A stretch of DNA of 38,249 nt from CAZNYN01 sp964422205 (GCA_964422205.1 CAYRAI010000022.1:1-38249), one strand, 5' to 3'; shown: positions 16,058 to 24,148, counted from the first letter of the stretch. Numbers and translations: made by a program. Notes: generated by a model from the sequence alone, not told the origin.

Positions 16058-16370
16058 TTTGAACCGTCTCTTTTTTCGCGTCAGGGGAGGGAACGCATGT
16101 CTGCCATTTTCTTCCGAAGGAAACCATCTTCAGCCCCAGAGCCACAAATACCGCAGCTATGACAGCTGCTGATGCCGGAGCACCTATCTGAAGCTTAAGC
16201 CACATATAAACAGCGCCGCCCGCAGCGATTGCACCGAAGAACATACAGGCTGCACCGAAAAACATCAGAAGAAAACATTCAAACACAACAACAGAGCGCT
16301 GCCTAAAGACTCTGCCTTCCGCCTCCAGCAGTTCCAAAAAGCTGACTACTGCTTTTGCGAGAGCTTCCAA
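16041..16370 (-). CDS. Holin-superfamily-like/YqjE-type membrane protein
   Basis: This 109-residue integral membrane protein has two long hydrophobic segments (about 27-58, CFLLMFFGAACMFFGAIAA, and 64-88, APASAAVIAAVFVALGLKM). The amphipathic N-terminus precedes them, as in the YqjE/phage-holin-III-like family. The start is TTG at 16368-16370 with AAAAGGGG about ten bases upstream. It sits 44 bases after the DUF883-like gene, the same order as yqjD-yqjE. No phage genes are nearby, so a holin role is unlikely. Confidence 0.6.
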   Translation of the reverse strand: MEALAKAVVSFLELLEAEGRVFRQRSVVVFECFLLMFFGAACMFFGAIAAGGAVYMWLKLQIGAPASAAVIAAVFVALGLKMVSFGRKWQTCVPSPDAKKETVQNDRAE

Positions 16371-16414
16371 AGAATCAACCCCTTTTTGTATCGCTTGAAG
16401 CTTAAAATATTATG

Positions 16415-16753
16415 CTATTCTTCGTCACGTCCGCACTTGCAGCAATAATTCAGAACTGTGCCTATTACTATTCCGGCTCCGAACGCAACAGTCACTGAAA
16501 GGAACGGATTGTCCGAAACTTTTGTGGAGACTTTTTCCACCGCAGCTCGTCCCGGCTCTTCATACTTGTCGATAACGGGGCGGACAAACTCCATAACACT
16601 CTTTGCGCTGTCGTCGATAGCGTCTTTTACTTTTCCGAAATCAAACTTTCTCTTTGCTTCCGCTTCCGCCTGCTGAGATGCCAAAGCGTCTTTCAGAAGA
16701 AGCAGCTGAGCCTCAAGTTCCGCTATTCTCTGTTCGTTGTCGATTTCTGACAT
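16415..16753 (-). CDS. ElaB/YqjD (DUF883)-like membrane-anchored protein
   Basis: This 112-residue protein has a helical, charged N-terminal region (a coiled coil is likely at about 5-35, with E, L, Q and A heptads), a middle region ending VSDNPFLSV, and a single C-terminal membrane segment (about 86-104, TVAFGAGIVIGTVLNYC). A short Cys-containing tail, CCKCGRDEE, follows. This is the YqjD/ElaB design, a C-tail-anchored protein known in E. coli to bind ribosomes in stationary phase. The start at 16753 is chosen over 16759 because AGGAGG is then seven bases upstream. Confidence 0.65.
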   Translation of the reverse strand: MSEIDNEQRIAELEAQLLLLKDALASQQAEAEAKRKFDFGKVKDAIDDSAKSVMEFVRPVIDKYEEPGRAAVEKVSTKVSDNPFLSVTVAFGAGIVIGTVLNYCCKCGRDEE

Positions 16754-16880
16754 AGTCATTCCTCCTCCGTATTCCGTTACATTTAAGTAAAACTTTTATC
16801 ACCCTATTCTATCATTATAGCAGGATAAACAACAGTACTTTCATCGCCCTTTAATTTGCGTGAAATTACAGTCTCACTCC

Positions 16881-16909
16881 TTGATGAGCATAGGTTTTGC
16901 ACTTACAAT
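16881..16909 (+). promoter_or_regulatory. Candidate promoter for the hydrolase-larE operon
   Basis: TTGATG (16881-16886) and TACAAT (16904-16909) are 17 bases apart. The site lies 83 bases before the first start codon, and the intervening leader contains short GC-rich inverted repeats (16930-16965). Confidence 0.5.
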
Positions 16910-16991
16910 AGCAGTACTTTTAGACTGACGACGCACCGATGCGCCTCTGGGCATGCAAGGCGCCGACAATACTGTAAACGGAGTGAATTGC

Positions 16992-17465
16992 ATGAAGGAT
17001 AATTTTACAAATATTCCCCTGCTGCAGCAGAGGGAGATAGAGATGAAAGTCATAGGGCCACTGGTCAGAGCTTTTGCGGCAGAGTTCGGCGAAGAAAAAA
17101 CTTATGAAATCGTACGCCGCACAATGCAGGATATTTCAAGAAATCTCGGAGAGAAAACTTCAAAGGAATGCGGCGGAGGTCTTGAAAGTTTCAAAAATAA
17201 CTGCATGCCCAAGTGGACCGAAGGCGGAGCTCTTGAGTGCGGCGAGATCGAGGATTCCGCTGATGTTTTCAGCTTCAATGTAACAAGATGCGACTTTGCT
17301 GAGCTATACAAAGAGCTTGGCTGCGGGGATATCGGAGCTCTAATATCATGCGACAGAGACTTTGCTTTTATTAACGGATTTGATAAAAACCTTGAACTGG
17401 TGCGTAAAAAGACACTGATGGCAGGAGATGACTGCTGCGATTTCTGCTATAAAAAGAAGGATTAA
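16992..17465 (+). CDS. L-2-amino-thiazoline-4-carboxylate hydrolase-like protein
   Basis: This 157-residue soluble protein belongs to the L-ATC hydrolase-like family, judged from the C-terminal half: FNVTRCDFAELYKELG, then IGALISCDRDFAFINGF, then a final DDCCDFCYKKK. In Pseudomonas the named member opens the thiazoline ring on the route to cysteine, but many family members are untested, so the substrate here is unknown. The start at 16992 is preferred to 16953 because GGAGTG lies just upstream. The stop is one base before larE, so the two are almost certainly cotranscribed, suggesting a role in sulfur or cysteine chemistry. It is rich in cysteine. Confidence 0.75.
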   Translation: MKDNFTNIPLLQQREIEMKVIGPLVRAFAAEFGEEKTYEIVRRTMQDISRNLGEKTSKECGGGLESFKNNCMPKWTEGGALECGEIEDSADVFSFNVTRCDFAELYKELGCGDIGALISCDRDFAFINGFDKNLELVRKKTLMAGDDCCDFCYKKKD

Positions 17466-17466
17466 A

Positions 17467-18288
17467 TTGACAAACGAAGAAAAATATACAAAACTGAAGA
17501 ACTATATCCGTACTTTCGGAAGAGCTGCCGTAGCTTTTTCCGGAGGTACTGACAGTGCTTTGCTGGCTTATGCGGCAGCCGAAGCCCTAGGCTGCGATGC
17601 TTTCGCAATGACTCTATGGTCGCCGCTGCTAGCACCAAAGGATAAGTGCGACATCTTTGAATTTACTGAGCGCTTTAATATTTCTCTCATAAGGGTACCA
17701 ATCGATGAGACAGAATCTGAAGATTTTGTCCGAAATTGCAGCGAACGCTGCTATATATGCAAATCAGCAAGAATAAAGGCTATGGTGAGGCGCGCCGAAA
17801 TTTGGAACATCCCATGGATTCTTGACGGCTCGAATGTCGATGACATAAGCGACTTCAGACCGGGAATGAGAGCTCTCAAAGAGTGCAAATCAGTAATAAG
17901 CCCCCTGCTTGAATGCGGACTTACAAAAAAGGAAATTAGGGAGATGTCAGCAATGATAGGTATTCCTACGGCATACAAGCCGGCTTCCGCCTGTCTGGCT
18001 TCGAGAATCCCCACAGGAGTCCCCATAGACAAGCCTAAGATTACATCTGTAGCAGTAGGCGAGGAGATAATAAGGCAGTATCTGCCCGATACGGCTCAGG
18101 TAAGGATGAGATATGACGGACTTTCCGCAAGGATAGAGACAGATTTATGCCATATTCCCGTCATTGAACAAATTCTTCCTAAGATAACAGGTGAGCTTAA
18201 AGATATCGGCGTAAAAAATATTTCCGTGGACAGAGGCGGATACAAAATGGGAGGCGTAACGCAGCGCGCCCAAAAAGCAGATATATAA
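17467..18288 (+). CDS. larE: LarE-type ATP-dependent sulfur transferase
   Basis: LarE supplies sulfur to the nickel-pincer nucleotide cofactor of lactate racemase and related enzymes, after activating the substrate by adenylylation. This 273-residue copy has the PP-loop SGGTDSALL (25-33) and the family motif ACLASRIPTG with Cys176, the same number as the sacrificial cysteine of the Lactiplantibacillus enzyme. A CxxC (Cys95, Cys98, ERCYICK) is also present, recalling the iron-sulfur-cluster type of LarE. The start is TTG at 17467, one base after the previous stop, with AAGGA five bases upstream. No larB, larC or larA is in the window, so the cofactor partner is elsewhere or this is a divergent sulfur transferase. 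Confidence 0.85.
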   Translation: MTNEEKYTKLKNYIRTFGRAAVAFSGGTDSALLAYAAAEALGCDAFAMTLWSPLLAPKDKCDIFEFTERFNISLIRVPIDETESEDFVRNCSERCYICKSARIKAMVRRAEIWNIPWILDGSNVDDISDFRPGMRALKECKSVISPLLECGLTKKEIREMSAMIGIPTAYKPASACLASRIPTGVPIDKPKITSVAVGEEIIRQYLPDTAQVRMRYDGLSARIETDLCHIPVIEQILPKITGELKDIGVKNISVDRGGYKMGGVTQRAQKADI

Positions 18289-18399
18289 ATCATGGATGGA
18301 AAAACGAGACTGCGCAACTTTTCCTGTAAATAGTTTTCTTCTGTGATAAATCAATAAATGAAATTTCCAAAAGCGATTTCCAACATCCAATTAATAGTC

Positions 18400-18441
18400 T
18401 AATCAGAGGCAGGTGTCAAGACTTACACTTGTCTCTGATTA
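18400..18441. repeat. Imperfect inverted repeat at the edge of the transposase remnant
   Basis: TAATCAGAG at 18400 and CTCTGATTA ending at 18441 head arms of about 20 bases with a few mismatches. It lies 30 bases beyond the IS256 transposase stop. It could be a leftover terminal repeat of the element, or a hairpin ending the larE transcript, although no T run follows. Confidence 0.45.
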
Positions 18442-18470
18442 CTTTAAGCTGACACTAATATCATCAATTC

Positions 18471-19009
18471 CTAATTTGCCATGAGTCCTTCATAAATTAT
18501 ACTCAGTCCACCAAGGATGCTGCGCCGATTTTTAACAGGCAGGCTCCATCTATTAGAGGCCTCAAACGCAGATAGGCACGGTGCTTTGAGCAGAGCTCCT
18601 GGGCTCGGAGATACGCTTCTCTCAAGGTTCAGTCGGCGATAGGAGGAGTTCAAGCTTTCTATGGCATCACTATCAGTGACCCTCCTGACTTGGGGCAAAA
18701 ACTTGAAAATAGGCAAAATGGAGTCTCGGCTGCGTTCCCAACTTTTAACGTCTATAAATACTATAGGATATACTGCAGGCAGAGGGCGGTTCCGCATTCC
18801 CCTATTTGAGGCATAATCTTGACCGTGACGTTGGAGATAAATTCCTCCGAGACCTCAAAACCGTAAATATCTTCGTAAGCGGATGATACTTGCCTCATTG
18901 TCATTCCTTTTGCATACATAGATATTATTTTTCTGTCTATTTCAGAGATGTCTTTCTGCCGCTTCTTTACAATTTTAGACTCAAGCCGCGATTCCCTGTC
19001 CTGAGGAAG
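18471..19009 (-). pseudogene. Decayed IS256-family (mutator) transposase
   Basis: The N-part, in one frame (about 18795-19009), reads DRESRLESKIVKKRQ, then ISMYAKGMTMRQVSSAYED, which is the IS256 N-terminal region. A frameshift near 18795 leads to MRNRPLPAVYPIVFIDV, then the sequence jumps to KFLPQVRRVTDSDAIESLNSSY, then ILGGLSIIYEGLMAN at the end. The catalytic core of roughly 170 residues between the first Asp region and the C-terminal part is missing, and the first 70-90 residues are absent. About 540 of the usual 1200 bases remain, so the element cannot be active. Confidence 0.88.
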
Positions 19010-19027
19010 ATTGATTGAGAAATATCA

Positions 19028-19070
19028 AAGCCTCCTGCGATAGACTGTAATCTATCACAGGAGGCCTTTT
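19028..19070. terminator. Terminator downstream of htrA
   Basis: GCCTCCTGCGATAGA (19030-19044) pairs with TCTATCACAGGAGGC (19051-19065) with one mismatch and a six-base loop. The flanks are AA on one side and TTTT on the other. It lies about 60 bases after the htrA stop on the minus strand. Confidence 0.7.
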
Positions 19071-19129
19071 GAAACGCAAATTATATATTTACAGAAATTT
19101 GTTCATATGCTCGATTTTAACTCTGCAAG

Positions 19130-20644
19130 CTACATTCCGACCGAGATAAAGAGTGTCTGTCCGTCCCTTGAAACCAGAAGTCCGAGAGCTTTGTTTTTTG
19201 TTCCCATGGCGCTGTTCCAGTCATTAACAGATTCCATCTTTTTCCTGTTTACTTCAAGGACAACATCTCCGACGCGCAGTCCCAGTCTCTGTCCCTGCGA
19301 ACCCTGCTGAATTTTGGCTACTATGAGTCCGTTCTGTTCTTTTATTCCGAATTTTTCTCTAAGCGACGCGCTGTTCTGAGCTACTGTGATTCCCATCTGA
19401 GTAGCTGTCTTTTGTTCGGCTTCGGGCGTTCCGAGTTTCCTTCCGAGGAGGCGTGGGGATTTTACGCCGTCAATATCACCAAGCGTGACATCAATGCTTT
19501 TTTTGGCTCCATCACGATATACCTCAAATTTAACTTTGTCTCCGGCAAGTTTATTGCGAACGGAGAATACTACGTCCTGGCTGTTCTTAACTTTCTGGCC
19601 GCCTATCGATACTATAACATCTCCGCGCATTAGGCCATATTTATCGGCAGGAGATCCTTTTTGAACATCCGCTATTATTGAACCTTCTTTGACGGGGATT
19701 TTATATGCTTCGACAAGCGATGCGGTCAAAGGCTGAACTGTGACTCCAAGCCATCCTCTGCGCACTTCTCCGTGTTTAATGAGGTCATCCATTATCTGCT
19801 TTGCCATATTTACAGGCACAGCAAAGCCAATGCCCTGTGCGTAAGGCACTATAGCCGTGTTTATTCCGACAACTTTTCCGTTTAAGTCAATGAGAGGGCC
19901 TCCGCTGTTTCCCGGGTTAATTGCCGCGTCTGTCTGCATAAAGCCCTGAAAATTCACGTCAGGTGCCTGAAGAGTTCTGTTTTTTGCCGATATAACTCCC
20001 GCAGTGACGGAGTTTTCAAATCCTAGGGGGTTGCCTATAGCCACTACCCACTCGCCGACTTCCGTCTTATCGGAATCACCTAGAGGAAGGATTGGGAGGC
20101 TGGGAGCTTTTATCTGTATTACAGCAAGGTCAAAGGTTGGGTCCTGACCAACTTTTTTAGCATCATAGCTGCGCCCGTCGAGCAGTGTCACTTTTATTTT
20201 GTCGGCATCCTGAACGACATGGTTGTTGGTGAGAATATAGCCCTCTTTGCTGACAATGAACCCAGAGCCTTTTCCCTTTTGCGGAACTATTCTCTCCTGT
20301 CCCGCACCTCCGAAGATATCTCCTCCAAAAAATTCCTCAAAGAATGGATCTCCCTGGAAGGGGTTGGATACAGCTCTCTGTTTTACCATCATTTCGGTAT
20401 CAATGTTAACTACGGCAGGGGAGCTGCTTTTTACAATACCGACTATTGGGTTGCCTGTGTAGACATCCTGAGCATAAGCCGCAGCGTTATGCACTTGTTT
20501 GTCTTCTCCGTTAAGCACAGCTGTCTTGACAGCTTCTTTTGAAGCCAGATATGAGCCTGCCGCCCCGCCGGCAAAGAGTATTAAAGCAGCGGCTCCCGCA
20601 ACCCCAAACTTCTTAAGTGTGAAAAGAATTTTTTCACGATTCAT
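19130..20644 (-). CDS. htrA: HtrA/DegP-type periplasmic serine protease
   Basis: This is an envelope quality-control protease, 504 residues. An N-terminal hydrophobic segment (about 13-35, GVAGAALILFAGGAAG-like) acts as anchor or signal. The trypsin-like domain carries His142 (TNNHVV), Asp172 (TFDLAV) and Ser247 (GNSGGPL). Two PDZ domains follow (about 285-380 and 410-500, the second QNGLIVAKIQQGSQGQRLG). The start at 20644 is chosen over 20677 because GGAGGT lies seven bases upstream and the protein then begins MNREKILF. It is monocistronic, between the Lgt-like gene and a terminator. DegP, DegQ and DegS subtypes cannot be told apart, but two PDZ domains argue against DegS. Confidence 0.93.
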   Translation of the reverse strand: MNREKILFTLKKFGVAGAAALILFAGGAAGSYLASKEAVKTAVLNGEDKQVHNAAAYAQDVYTGNPIVGIVKSSSPAVVNIDTEMMVKQRAVSNPFQGDPFFEEFFGGDIFGGAGQERIVPQKGKGSGFIVSKEGYILTNNHVVQDADKIKVTLLDGRSYDAKKVGQDPTFDLAVIQIKAPSLPILPLGDSDKTEVGEWVVAIGNPLGFENSVTAGVISAKNRTLQAPDVNFQGFMQTDAAINPGNSGGPLIDLNGKVVGINTAIVPYAQGIGFAVPVNMAKQIMDDLIKHGEVRRGWLGVTVQPLTASLVEAYKIPVKEGSIIADVQKGSPADKYGLMRGDVIVSIGGQKVKNSQDVVFSVRNKLAGDKVKFEVYRDGAKKSIDVTLGDIDGVKSPRLLGRKLGTPEAEQKTATQMGITVAQNSASLREKFGIKEQNGLIVAKIQQGSQGQRLGLRVGDVVLEVNRKKMESVNDWNSAMGTKNKALGLLVSRDGQTLFISVGM

Positions 20645-20820
20645 AAAAACACCTCCAAGAATAGCAGTATTAGTCATTTTTTAATGATGTAATTTTAACT
20701 TCGAGTTTAATAAAAATCATCAAGAATTTTACGGAAGGATATAACAGTAAAAAACGAAGATAAAAAAAGACTTTTAGTCAAATAAAAAATCGGTATGCAG
20801 CTGTGTTTTAACAGCAAAAA

Positions 20821-21600
20821 TTACTTGATGTCAGAGCCGTATTTTAATGTTTTAAAAAGCCAGAGGAGTCCGAATACGAGCTGAACATAGGCCAAAATTA
20901 GACCTGACGAGAAGGCCGAATCAGCGGAGCTTTCTCTCATTCCGTCAAAGATGATTCTAAAAGAACCGTATGACATGAGAAATATAGGAAAGAGTACGGC
21001 TCCCCGAAATTTTTTTCCTGTCTTATCCATATATTTTTCAAGTGTGAATAAAATGGACAGAAGCAGAAAGCCCAAAAGAGACTCCATGAGCTGAGTAGGG
21101 CAGCGAAAGAAAGAGGGCGGGTCAAAGGGAAAGTGAACAAGCCACATAGGCGCGTCATTGAGGTAGAATCCTTTGCCTAGGCAGCATCCCTCAAGGAAGC
21201 AGCCGGGACGCCCTGCCGCTATAAGGGCAGAAGCCGGAAGGGAAGCGGAATCGGCAAATTTATCAATAGAGATTCCAAGTTTTTTAAGGCGGTATATGCC
21301 AAAGAGTCCTCCGAAAAGCATTCCCGGAAGGGCTGAGAGTCCTCCTTTAAAAACATCCGAGAGTGAGAGAGCGCCTGAAAGATACAGAGGTATTCTCTCC
21401 GCCGCAGTGCCTGTAAGAGCACCTAATATGGCCCCTGTATAAACCCACAATATTACCGAGGTCGCATCGTCCCACGAAATGGCGAATCGCTTTACTGCAC
21501 GGCTTCTGGTCCAAAGTATGAATATCAGCAATGCAAAAGCCCACAGCACATAATAGCTGCGGGCCTCTATAAACATAATTTTAAAAAGTACGGGATGCAT
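20821..21600 (-). CDS. Lgt-like prolipoprotein diacylglyceryl transferase family protein
   Basis: This 259-residue polytopic membrane protein has about seven hydrophobic segments and the family signature region GRPGCFLEGCCLGKG (about 149-163), with PTQLMESLLGF and YGSFRIIFDGMRE following. These match Lgt, which adds diacylglycerol to prolipoproteins. The signature has GCCLG rather than the NFINGE-type residues of classical Lgt, so this may be a paralogue with a different acceptor. Its ATG overlaps the jag stop by one base (TGATG), making it the last gene of the rpmH-rnpA-yidD-yidC-jag run, an unusual place for lgt. Confidence 0.7.
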   Translation of the reverse strand: MHPVLFKIMFIEARSYYVLWAFALLIFILWTRSRAVKRFAISWDDATSVILWVYTGAILGALTGTAAERIPLYLSGALSLSDVFKGGLSALPGMLFGGLFGIYRLKKLGISIDKFADSASLPASALIAAGRPGCFLEGCCLGKGFYLNDAPMWLVHFPFDPPSFFRCPTQLMESLLGFLLLSILFTLEKYMDKTGKKFRGAVLFPIFLMSYGSFRIIFDGMRESSADSAFSSGLILAYVQLVFGLLWLFKTLKYGSDIK

Positions 21601-22289
21601 CAGCGCTCGCGGCGCGGACGCCTTTTGCGGTGCTGAGAGCCAGACGCGGAGGTTGGGCAGACCAATATCCTTCTCGTGGGTTCTTCGCCGATGGAGCGTG
21701 TCTCAACGTCGCGGTTTTCTCTTAACGCTATGTGGACTATGCGCCTTTCCCAGCTTGACATTGGTTCAAGGCTCACCGGAGAGCCTTTGCGAACCGCTTC
21801 GCGCGCTATAGATTCCGCAAGGCGCGAAAGTGTCTGCTCCCTGCGTCCTCTGTAGCCGCCGCAGTCAAAGCGAACCCGCCTCGTTGACATATCGTCATGG
21901 CAGACAAGGTTTGTAAGATATTCCAGAGCTTTAAGGGTCTCGCCGTAGCGCCCTATTACAACTCCGGCATCTTCCCCTACAAGGTTTATCATGCCGTCGT
22001 CGGTGAGTTCCGGGATAAGGTCAAGGTCCATTTTATCAAGCACTTCGTTCACAAAATGGCATGATTTTATGTAAGAGACAGGAGCAAAGGGGGCTATCTC
22101 GACTTTGTAGGTGCTTCCCAGAAGTCCGAACAGTTTCTTATCTTCGGAGATAATTTTAGCCTCTATGTCATCAGGCTTTATACCCCACATTTCAGCGCCT
22201 TTTGAACGAGCCTCGTCAAGCGACGAGCATTCAACTATGGATGCCTCTATTGCGGGAAGCGGGGACTGCTCTTCTCTTTCTCTAATCAT
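21600..22289 (-). CDS. jag: Jag/KhpB RNA-binding protein
   Basis: This 229-residue protein has a Jag-N domain (about 14-66), a KH domain with the loop VIGRYGETLKALEYL (about 111-125) and an R3H domain (about 155-215, SWERRIVHIALRENRDVETRS). This is the SpoIIIJ-associated (Jag, also KhpB) family, RNA-binding proteins linked to cell division and envelope control. It starts two bases after the yidC stop and is translationally coupled to the next gene. Confidence 0.93.
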   Translation of the reverse strand: MIREREEQSPLPAIEASIVECSSLDEARSKGAEMWGIKPDDIEAKIISEDKKLFGLLGSTYKVEIAPFAPVSYIKSCHFVNEVLDKMDLDLIPELTDDGMINLVGEDAGVVIGRYGETLKALEYLTNLVCHDDMSTRRVRFDCGGYRGRREQTLSRLAESIAREAVRKGSPVSLEPMSSWERRIVHIALRENRDVETRSIGEEPTRRILVCPTSASGSQHRKRRPRRER

Positions 22290-22291
22290 AG

Positions 22292-23149
22292 CTACTTTTT
22301 CGCCTCATCTTCATCTTCATCTTCATCATCGTCTTCGTATTCTTCTTCGTCGTCTTCGTCGTGTACAGGTTTATTTTTATGAAGGGTTGGCTTAATGGCA
22401 AGCTCCGCCTTTGTCTTCTGCATTACAAAGTACTGCTGAACAACTCCCATAAGAGAGGAGAGACCCCAGTAAAGCATGACTCCTCCAGGCATTGAAAGGC
22501 AGATAAAAGCCATGAAGAAAGGCATTATCGTATTCATCATTGCAAGCTGAGGATTATTGCCTCCCGAAAGTTTCTGCTGAGCCCATGTCAGTACAGATAT
22601 GCTTATGAGGAGTACAAGGTTTCCGAAGTAGAGTCCTACGTTTGAAAGCCCTGCGGGATTTTTGACGATTCCCGTGAGAACTGCGAGGATGCTGTAGTTG
22701 CCTGTCTGATCAGCAGCGACGCCCACAGCCTGGGCAAGTCCTGAGGTTGCCGATGAGCCTAAGAGCACTCCCATAAATGATGTTCCGGCAAAGTCGTATG
22801 TGCGGAGTACGTTAAAAAGAAGTATCAGTATCGGAAGCTGAACAAGAAGAGGGAGACAGCCTGCGGCAGGGTTGACCTTGTTCTCTCTGTAGAGACGCAT
22901 TGTCTCCTGATTCATTTTTTCTTTGTCGTTGCCGTATTTTTCCTGGATAACTTTCAGTCGCGGCTGAATTTTCTGCATCTGCTGCATACTGGTCATCTGT
23001 TTCTGGTTTAACGGATAAAGAGCCAGTCTGACAATAACGGTAAGCAATACTATTGATAGTCCGAAGGAGTTCGTAATACCGTAGAAAAATTCAAGCACAG
23101 CGAGAAGGAGTTCGCTTGCTCCGTTCCAAAGTGAGCTCAATACTTCCAC
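22292..23149 (-). CDS. yidC: YidC membrane protein insertase with acidic C-terminal tail
   Basis: This insertase places proteins in the inner membrane, alone or with Sec. It has 285 residues and is of the short type, lacking the large periplasmic domain of E. coli YidC. The conserved hydrophilic-groove arginine is in VIVRLALYPLNQ (about 41), followed by the coiled cytoplasmic loop MQKIQPRLKVIQEKY, then LPLLVQLPILI and further membrane segments. The tail is unusual: after KPVHDED come about 20 residues that are nearly all Asp and Glu, ending EDEAKK, encoded by GAT/GAA/GAC repeats (22302-22360). YidC tails are more often basic and contact the ribosome. Confidence 0.94.
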   Translation of the reverse strand: MEVLSSLWNGASELLLAVLEFFYGITNSFGLSIVLLTVIVRLALYPLNQKQMTSMQQMQKIQPRLKVIQEKYGNDKEKMNQETMRLYRENKVNPAAGCLPLLVQLPILILLFNVLRTYDFAGTSFMGVLLGSSATSGLAQAVGVAADQTGNYSILAVLTGIVKNPAGLSNVGLYFGNLVLLISISVLTWAQQKLSGGNNPQLAMMNTIMPFFMAFICLSMPGGVMLYWGLSSLMGVVQQYFVMQKTKAELAIKPTLHKNKPVHDEDDEEEYEDDDEDEDEDEAKK

Positions 23150-23434
23150 CTAACCTTTCGAGGTTCTGTTAAATATCTTTCCTAACCAAATCCCAATCCC
23201 AACATTTTTCCTCTCGGGGATAGGATCATAGCCGCCTTGATTCCAAGGGCCGCAGCGGCGTATCCTGTTAATCCCGAGGAGGATTCCGTAAAAAAGCCCG
23301 TATTGCTCCACTGCCTGAGCCGTATATTCGGAACAAGTAGGATAGAAGCGGCATTTTCCGCCTCCAAGCAGCGGAGACAAGGCTGCCTGATAGAATCTGA
23401 TTAAAAACAGACCGACTAAAGAGACAGGCTTCAT
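23150..23434 (-). CDS. yidD: YidD membrane protein insertion factor
   Basis: This 94-residue protein has the YidD signature: an amphipathic N-terminus IRFYQAALSPLLGG, then CRFYPTCSEYT, then YG-x-x-x-G-x-x-x-GINRIRRC and PWNQGGYDPIP. YidD assists insertase substrates. It overlaps rnpA by four bases and is immediately followed by yidC. Confidence 0.95.
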   Translation of the reverse strand: MKPVSLVGLFLIRFYQAALSPLLGGGKCRFYPTCSEYTAQAVEQYGLFYGILLGINRIRRCGPWNQGGYDPIPERKNVGIGIWLGKIFNRTSKG

Positions 23435-23817
23435 TTTCTGTCAGCCTCCCAGTCGAGACCGGGCCAGTCTTCTTTCATAAGCCCTCTTCTCTTAAGAGAG
23501 CGTCCCATGTCGAGGTATACATCTCGGGCAGATAGCCCAAGTGCGCTTTCGCGCAGGGAGCCTACAATCCATACGCCATCTTTCATCCAGGGCAGAAGCC
23601 TTCTGAATGATTCTCTCATCAATCTGCGGCCTCTTGTGCGTTTGGCAGCGTTTGCTATCTTCTTGCCGACAGTGACTCCGACTTTCGTCGGTTCTCCGTC
23701 TCTGTCAACAAAGAACAACCGCACCAGCTCGCCTGTTTCGCGACGTCCGGTGCGGAATACAAGGTCAAACTGCCATCCGTCCTTGAGCCTTAGTACGGAT
23801 GAAAAGCTGAATTTCAC
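23431..23817 (-). CDS. rnpA: Ribonuclease P protein component
   Basis: This is the protein subunit of RNase P, needed for tRNA 5' maturation, 128 residues. The opening KFSFSSVLRLKDGWQFDLVF and the basic motif RTRGRRLMRESFR (about 64-76) are typical. The start is GTG at 23815-23817, six bases after the rpmH stop and in the same frame; no clear Shine-Dalgarno is present, so it probably depends on coupling from rpmH. Confidence 0.93.
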   Translation of the reverse strand: MKFSFSSVLRLKDGWQFDLVFRTGRRETGELVRLFFVDRDGEPTKVGVTVGKKIANAAKRTRGRRLMRESFRRLLPWMKDGVWIVGSLRESALGLSARDVYLDMGRSLKRRGLMKEDWPGLDWEADRK

Positions 23818-23823
23818 AGCTAT

Positions 23824-23958
23824 TTAGACGGCGAGACGTGCTCTACCCTTGCGGCGACGATTCCTTAGAATACGGCGTCCGCTCGGGGACGCGGAACGTA
23901 CCAGAAAACCCATTGACCGCTTGCGTCTGGTGTTATGCGGCTGAAATGTTCGTTTCAC
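23824..23958 (-). CDS. rpmH: 50S ribosomal protein L34
   Basis: The 44-residue basic protein begins MKRTFQPHNTRRKRSMGF and ends GRARLAV, a clear L34. The start is GTG at 23956-23958 with AGGAGGTG just upstream. It heads the rnpA-yidD-yidC-jag operon as in most bacteria, under the promoter at 24020-24048. Confidence 0.95.
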   Translation of the reverse strand: MKRTFQPHNTRRKRSMGFLVRSASPSGRRILRNRRRKGRARLAV

Positions 23959-24019
23959 AGACTACACCTCCTGTGGTTCAGTTTCACGATAAATAATTTG
24001 TCTATTCAGCAACCTATAC

Positions 24020-24048
24020 AATATAGCATACTGTTGGCTAGTGAGCAA
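24020..24048 (-). promoter_or_regulatory. Promoter of the rpmH operon
   Basis: On the minus strand TTGCTC (24043-24048) is 17 bases from TATATT (24020-24025), about 60 bases before the rpmH start. The -35 is identical to that of the leuS promoter. Confidence 0.75.
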
Positions 24049-24118
24049 GGAATTTTTCTTGCACGCGCGACAGAATGAAAGTATTTTACACAATAAATAC
24101 AAAAAACACAAACAGCTA

Positions 24119-24148
24119 TTGCGGAATAGGTCATTTATGTGCTAAGAT
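24119..24148 (+). promoter_or_regulatory. Promoter of rpsT
   Basis: TTGCGG (24119-24124) and TAAGAT (24143-24148) are 18 bases apart, 33 bases before the rpsT start and divergent from the rpmH promoter. Confidence 0.6.

Noticed and set aside
16041..16370. Phage holin implying a prophage
   Set aside because: No other phage genes are near, and the gene order fits yqjD-yqjE.
22302..22360. Simple-sequence repeat as a CRISPR or non-coding satellite
   Set aside because: It is an in-frame acidic tail of yidC and has no spacer structure.
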